This document shows positions 4,558 through 7,916 of a stretch of DNA of 7,916 nt, piece by piece (the first letter of the stretch is position 1; each line of letters begins with the position of its first letter). The notes beneath the pieces were generated by a model. The model was not told the origin of the DNA, did no database searches, and was given only the letters and a program-made list of their open reading frames with translations. The DNA comes from JANOQP01 sp044227705. GTDB lineage: Bacteria; Bacteroidota; Bacteroidia; Chitinophagales; Saprospiraceae. The stretch covers positions 1 through 7,916 of the forward strand of contig JBGAWE010000237.1 of the NCBI GenBank assembly GCA_044227705.1, given 5' to 3'. The translations under genes and the position numbers were made by a program.

Positions 4558-6963
4558 ATGCCGATGACACCGACGACGGGCTTTTGGAAGCTGGCCGCCA
4601 TCCCGCTTTTCCTCTTTTTTGGCAACCCGGCCCGCCTCGCCGCGCAGGTGGCGGCGCGGCTCGAACTGATGCCCGACAACGTCACCTACCGCGTCACCTT
4701 CCTCCCGTCGGTCACCTGGAACCCGCCGCAGCACCTCACCTCGACGGCGCAACTGACGCTCGTCGTCCCCCACGCCGGTTTCGAGATTGGCAACGTGCAA
4801 TCCCTCTCGGGCGACTGGGCGCAGAACTCGACCATCCTCGCGCCGCCCGAAAACCCCGGATTCGACTATTTCAGCTTCGGCCTGACCGGCGCGACGGCCG
4901 CCATCGCCTATCAAGCGGGCGTCGACACGCCGGTTTTCACCTTTGAAAACACGGGCAACTGCCCCGGCAAAGTCCGCCTCATGGACGCGAGCGACCCCTT
5001 TTCCCCGCCCAACTCGCAGGCCGTCAACGTCGGCTGCCAACTGACCACGCTCGGCGCGGGGCCGGGCGTGAACGCCATTTTTTCGGTGGAGAACATCGGG
5101 CCGGTCGATTGCCTGCCGCCCGTTCCCGCGCCGCCGAAGGACACTTTTTCCATCAACCTGACCGCCCCGACCGACACGTTTTGCATCGGAAACGGCCTGC
5201 AAATACCCGGCGGGGCAGGGCAGGGGAGCATTTGCCAGCAGGGCCAGCTCGTCGCGGCGAGCTTCCCGGCGGGCGCGTCGGGCTGCGTCTATTTCAACAC
5301 CTCGACCTCCTCCGGCCTCGACACCATTTGCACCGTCCACTGCTCGGACGGGGTTTGCGACACGACCATTTTCTTCATCAAAGTCGACATCCCGCAGCCG
5401 TGCAGCGTGGCGGTCGACACGGTCTTTTTGAAAAACCCCACGGGCTGCGGCCGCTCCGACGGCTCGCTCGAAATCTCGGGCAGCGGCGCGGCGAGCCTCC
5501 TTTTTTGCCTCGACGGGAATTGCCAGCCGTCGCCCGTTTTCAATGGTCTGAAAGCTGGCGGCCATCAAGTCTTGATTAAAAACGCGGCACAGCCCGGCTG
5601 TTTTTCGACGGCAAAAACCGTCCAGCTTTCCGACCCGCCGCCGCCGCTCATCTCTCAAATTCTGACCGAAAACCCGACCGGTTGCGACTCGACGAACGGC
5701 AAAATCACCATCGCCGCCTCGGCAAACTGGCCCGTCGGCAGCCTCTTTTTTTCGATAAACAACGGGCTGAACTGGCAGCCGTCGCCCGAGTTCGCCGGGC
5801 AGGGTGGGGGAGGGTTCAACATCCTCGTCAAGAACGACTCGACGGACTGCGCGGCCGTCTGGCCTCATAACCCAGTGCTGCTCGTCCCGCAGGGCAACTG
5901 CTGCCCGAAACTCTCGGCGGTGGCCGACCAGACGCTTCTTTCCTGTGAAAATCAGGTCGATTACTGCCTCGAGCTCGTCGCCGGAACCGACGCAGCAGCC
6001 CTCAAATTTTGGGTCAACGGGCAGCTCGTTGCGCCCATCGGCGATTGCGGAATTTTGGGCAAGTCATTGAAAATCAACGGCTTCGGGGTGAAAAACATCT
6101 ACCTCCTCGACGCTTCGACCGGCTGTGCCGACACGTTGCGCCTCGTCCGCCCGGCCTGCGGCACGACGGACACCGTGCGCATCGACGTGGCCGACGGGCC
6201 GCCCGTCTTCTGCCTGCAAGGGGCGACGACGGTGGCCAATTGGAGCTTCTGCCAACCGCCGAGCGGCGGGCAGGTCGTCGAGCTGGCGGGAGGCTGTTTT
6301 GAGTACCAACCGGATTCGACGTTCACGGGCGACGACGCTTTTTGCCTCCAAATCTGCCCCGCCGCCGGGCCTTGCAACACGCTCATGGTGATGGTCGTCA
6401 ACTCGCAGAACTGGTCGGTCCCCGTCGCCCGTGCCGACTCGCTGACCATCCCCTTCGGCGACGACGCAGAGCTTTTCTTCCTGCAAAACGACCTCTTTTC
6501 GGGCAACTACTCCGTCAATTTCACCCAACTGCCGCAGGTCGGGACCGTCACCGGCGGGCCGCCGACTTGGCGATACACCTATCATTTTCCGCAAGACCAG
6601 CCCTGCCGCGAGGGGCTTTACGACATGTTCGAGTACGCCGTCTGCAACCAGTTCGGGTGCGACACGGCCATCATCTCCGTCTTCGTCGACTGCGACCCGG
6701 CGCGGGTGGAAATCTTCAACGGCTTCTCGCCTAACGGCGACGGGACGAACGACCATTTCGCCATTCGGGGCATCGAGTTTTTGAAGGGAAACCATCTGCG
6801 CGTCCTCAACCGCTGGGGCACGGAGGTCTTCTCGACAAGCGACTACGACGGCGGCTGGGACGGCTCCTTCGACGGGCGGCCACTCCCGGCGGGCGTCTAT
6901 TTCTATCTCCTCGACGCGCCGGGCGGCCGCCGCTGGAAGGGGTATCTGGTGATTCAACCTTGA
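4558..6963 (+). CDS. Gene 3: Cys-rich adhesin-like protein with SprB-like repeats and a gliding-motility (T9SS type B) C-terminal domain
   Basis: This gene encodes 801 residues from the ATG at 4558 (ATG 4564 is an equal alternative). Residues 1-29 form a signal peptide with K11, a hydrophobic core and L-A-A before Q30. Residues 30 to about 184 are the shared module (T-S-T-A-Q-L-T-L-V-V-P, D-Y-F-S-F-G-L, F-T-F-E-N, L-M-D-A-S-D-P-F). An Ig-like region follows to about 281. About 290-347 and 370-430 are two SprB-like repeats, each opening N-P-T-G-C and containing [DN]-G-[SK]-[LI]-x-I and Q-P-S-P-x-F. About 535-717 hold two Ig/cadherin-like domains (C-F-E-Y-Q-P, F-T-G-D-D-A-F-C; later D-M-F-E-Y-A-V-C, C-D-T-A-I-I). 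Residues 718-801 match the CHU_C type B sorting domain: F-S-P-N-G-D-G-T-N-D, V-L-N-R-W-G-T-E-V-F, W-D-G, L-P-A-G-V-Y-F-Y. I count 33 Cys, none in this last domain, which suits a disulfide-rich exported protein. Likely surface adhesion or gliding; the ligand is unknown. Confidence 0.9.
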   Translation: MPMTPTTGFWKLAAIPLFLFFGNPARLAAQVAARLELMPDNVTYRVTFLPSVTWNPPQHLTSTAQLTLVVPHAGFEIGNVQSLSGDWAQNSTILAPPENPGFDYFSFGLTGATAAIAYQAGVDTPVFTFENTGNCPGKVRLMDASDPFSPPNSQAVNVGCQLTTLGAGPGVNAIFSVENIGPVDCLPPVPAPPKDTFSINLTAPTDTFCIGNGLQIPGGAGQGSICQQGQLVAASFPAGASGCVYFNTSTSSGLDTICTVHCSDGVCDTTIFFIKVDIPQPCSVAVDTVFLKNPTGCGRSDGSLEISGSGAASLLFCLDGNCQPSPVFNGLKAGGHQVLIKNAAQPGCFSTAKTVQLSDPPPPLISQILTENPTGCDSTNGKITIAASANWPVGSLFFSINNGLNWQPSPEFAGQGGGGFNILVKNDSTDCAAVWPHNPVLLVPQGNCCPKLSAVADQTLLSCENQVDYCLELVAGTDAAALKFWVNGQLVAPIGDCGILGKSLKINGFGVKNIYLLDASTGCADTLRLVRPACGTTDTVRIDVADGPPVFCLQGATTVANWSFCQPPSGGQVVELAGGCFEYQPDSTFTGDDAFCLQICPAAGPCNTLMVMVVNSQNWSVPVARADSLTIPFGDDAELFFLQNDLFSGNYSVNFTQLPQVGTVTGGPPTWRYTYHFPQDQPCREGLYDMFEYAVCNQFGCDTAIISVFVDCDPARVEIFNGFSPNGDGTNDHFAIRGIEFLKGNHLRVLNRWGTEVFSTSDYDGGWDGSFDGRPLPAGVYFYLLDAPGGRRWKGYLVIQP

Positions 6964-6964
6964 C

Positions 6965-6990
6965 GACCGGAGGGCTTCCGGTTCTTTTTT
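6965..6990 (+). terminator. Rho-independent terminator after gene 3
   Basis: The stem pairs 6965-6971 (GACCGGA) with 6977-6983 (TCCGGTT, one G-T pair) around the loop GGGCT. It is followed by C and then six T at 6985-6990. It starts one base after the gene 3 stop codon, the classical arrangement. It implies that gene 4 has its own promoter within the remaining 110 bp, though I cannot point to a clear one. Confidence 0.8.
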
Positions 6991-7065
6991 ATACGCTTCC
7001 AAAAGCGACCGCTCGGCAAGAAAAATAAGGTGGCCGCGCAGGTCGAACTGGTTTAAAATCCAATC

Positions 7066-7089
7066 GCCTGTCAGCGCAAGTTGACGGGC
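7066..7089 (+). promoter_or_regulatory. Small hairpin in the leader of gene 4
   Basis: GCCTGTCA (7066-7073) pairs with TGACGGGC (7082-7089) through eight pairs including one G-T, around an eight-base loop. It lies 11 bases before the start codon of gene 4. It lacks a T-run, so it is not a terminator. It could be a leader structure, an operator-like dyad or chance. Confidence 0.3.
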
Positions 7090-7100
7090 TTTAATCCGAT

Positions 7101-7916
7101 ATGAGCATGAACAAAGGGGTAATCACATCGCTTCTTTTGGCCCTCGCCGTCGGCGCGAGCGCACAGGTCAAGTACCGCGTGGAGGTGCTGGCCGACCACG
7201 TCACCTACAAAGTATGGATGAGACCGGACACGTCGCTGCCCGCGCCGCCCGCCAACATCGTCTCGACGGCGCAGGTCACGCTTTTGGTGCCGACCGGCGG
7301 CTTCGCGGTGGGCAACGTGGTCAGCCACGCGGGCAACTGGGCCTTCAACGCCCGCACCGACGCGCCCACGCCGTACAACCCGAGCCACGACTACCTCAAC
7401 TTCGGGCTGACCGGGTTCACGCAGGCCATCCCCTTTCAAAAGGGGGTGGATGTCTTCCTTTTTTCTTTTCAAAACACGGGCGTTTGCACGGGGCCAATGG
7501 CCTTGATGGAGGAAAACGACCTCTTTTACGAGCCGAACCCGCCATACAACGACAACGTGGGAAACCAGATGACCGTCTTCGGCCTCGGCCCGGTCAATGC
7601 TTGGACGGCGAACTATGGCAGCCCGGCGGTGGCCTGTGAGCCGCTTTGCCTGATAGAATACTCGCTCGACCTGCTGCCCGACGGGCGGACGTGGCAGGTG
7701 TCGATGACGGCGGACACGACGTGGGCCGCGCCGCTGAACACGGTGGCCACGCAACAGGTGACCGTCAAGGTGCCGACGGGCGGCTTCCAGCCGGCGAGCC
7801 TGACGGGCCTGATCGGCGGGGCGACCTTCGAGCTGACGGCGCGGGAGAACGCGCCCGCCGAGGAAGGCTCCTCCGACTACCTCTCGTTCGGCCTGACGAG
7901 CGGCGGCACGACGGCC
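7101..7916 (+). CDS. Gene 4 (3' end cut off): secreted protein with two tandem copies of the shared module
   Basis: The frame opens at the ATG at 7101 and runs without a stop to the window edge: 272 codons, incomplete. The ATG at 7107 is an alternative start. Residues 1-21 are a signal peptide (M-S-M-N-K-G, Leu/Ala core, A-S-A before Q22). Copy one of the module covers about 22-180: I-V-S-T-A-Q-V-T-L-L-V-P-T-G-G-F, A-G-N-W, D-Y-L-N-F-G-L, F-L-F-S-F-Q-N, L-M-E-E-N-D, N-V-G-N-Q-M-T-V-F. After the hinge C-E-P-L-C, copy two starts at about 185 and is seen as far as D-Y-L-S-F-G-L (V-T-V-K-V-P-T-G-G-F is also present). The complete protein is probably larger, perhaps with further copies and a T9SS tail like genes 2 and 3, but that lies outside the window. 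It follows the terminator of gene 3, so it is probably transcribed separately. Confidence 0.85.
   Translation, partial: MSMNKGVITSLLLALAVGASAQVKYRVEVLADHVTYKVWMRPDTSLPAPPANIVSTAQVTLLVPTGGFAVGNVVSHAGNWAFNARTDAPTPYNPSHDYLNFGLTGFTQAIPFQKGVDVFLFSFQNTGVCTGPMALMEENDLFYEPNPPYNDNVGNQMTVFGLGPVNAWTANYGSPAVACEPLCLIEYSLDLLPDGRTWQVSMTADTTWAAPLNTVATQQVTVKVPTGGFQPASLTGLIGGATFELTARENAPAEEGSSDYLSFGLTSGGTTA

Noticed and set aside
5746..5752. Run of seven T inside gene 3 as a phase-variation site
   Set aside because: The frame is intact across it and the gene uses TTT and TTC for Phe freely; a single T7 tract is weak evidence for switching.
4453..5868. 471-residue - strand frame opposite gene 3
   Set aside because: Arg/Gly/Val-rich composition without motifs, antisense to a gene with clear domains along its whole length.
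6064..7002. 312-residue - strand frame opposite the 3' end of gene 3
   Set aside because: It overlaps the well-supported type B C-terminal domain and the terminator; no recognisable features.
7071..7754. 227-residue - strand frame opposite gene 4
   Set aside because: Gene 4 on the + strand has a signal peptide and two module copies; the - strand product is Arg/Val-rich noise.

Overview
The window is a GC-rich stretch of a Bacteroidota chromosome, most likely from Saprospiria or a related lineage. I infer this from secreted multidomain proteins with type IX secretion system (T9SS) sorting domains (a type A domain in the second gene, a CHU_C/type B domain in the third), from signal peptides cleaved just before glutamine, and from the lack of clear Shine-Dalgarno sites. 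The assignment to class is an inference. No housekeeping gene is present to anchor it.

Layout: four genes lie head to tail on the + strand, and all four encode exported proteins that begin with the same kind of module. Each has a signal peptide followed by a beta-rich module of about 150 residues with recurring landmarks (STAQVT-like strand, V-P-x-G-G, a G-x-W/N motif, D-Y-[IFL]-[SN]-[FV]-G-L, F-x-F-x-N, C-x-G, L-M-[ED], N-V-G-x-x-[IML]-T). After the module the proteins diverge. Gene 1 (85..3397) has a long Asp-rich, thrombospondin-type-3-like calcium-binding array with an exact 123-bp period, then a C-terminal domain with two dockerin-like loops. Gene 2 (3507..4343) is short: module plus type A T9SS tail. 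Gene 3 (4558..6963) is a Cys-rich adhesin-like protein with two SprB-like repeats, two cadherin/Ig-like domains and a gliding-motility (type B) C-terminal domain. Gene 4 (7101 to the window edge) carries two copies of the module in tandem and is cut off.

Gene 1 is broken as written. Five one-base indels lie within about 520 bp of the most repetitive part of the array. Two of them have the identical form and look like a blend of two alternative codon spellings found in sister repeat units, so a consensus error from collapsed repeats is more likely than a natural pseudogene. Corrected, the gene would encode about 1103 residues.

The gaps between genes (109, 214 and 137 bp) are unusually structured. 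They hold a 21-bp near-perfect inverted repeat after gene 1, a perfect 31-bp inverted repeat four bases after the stop of gene 2, a possible leader hairpin before gene 3, a classical rho-independent terminator after gene 3 and a small hairpin before gene 4. The genes therefore look like separately punctuated units of a paralogous family rather than one tight operon.

Working model (inference): this is a locus for cell-surface or secreted adhesive proteins, exported by Sec and T9SS, diversified by shuffling different C-terminal parts onto one shared N-terminal module. I see no RNA gene, insertion sequence, CRISPR array or defence system. No gap without a gene exceeds 300 bases. The first 84 bases hold only the leader of gene 1, in which I see no convincing promoter.
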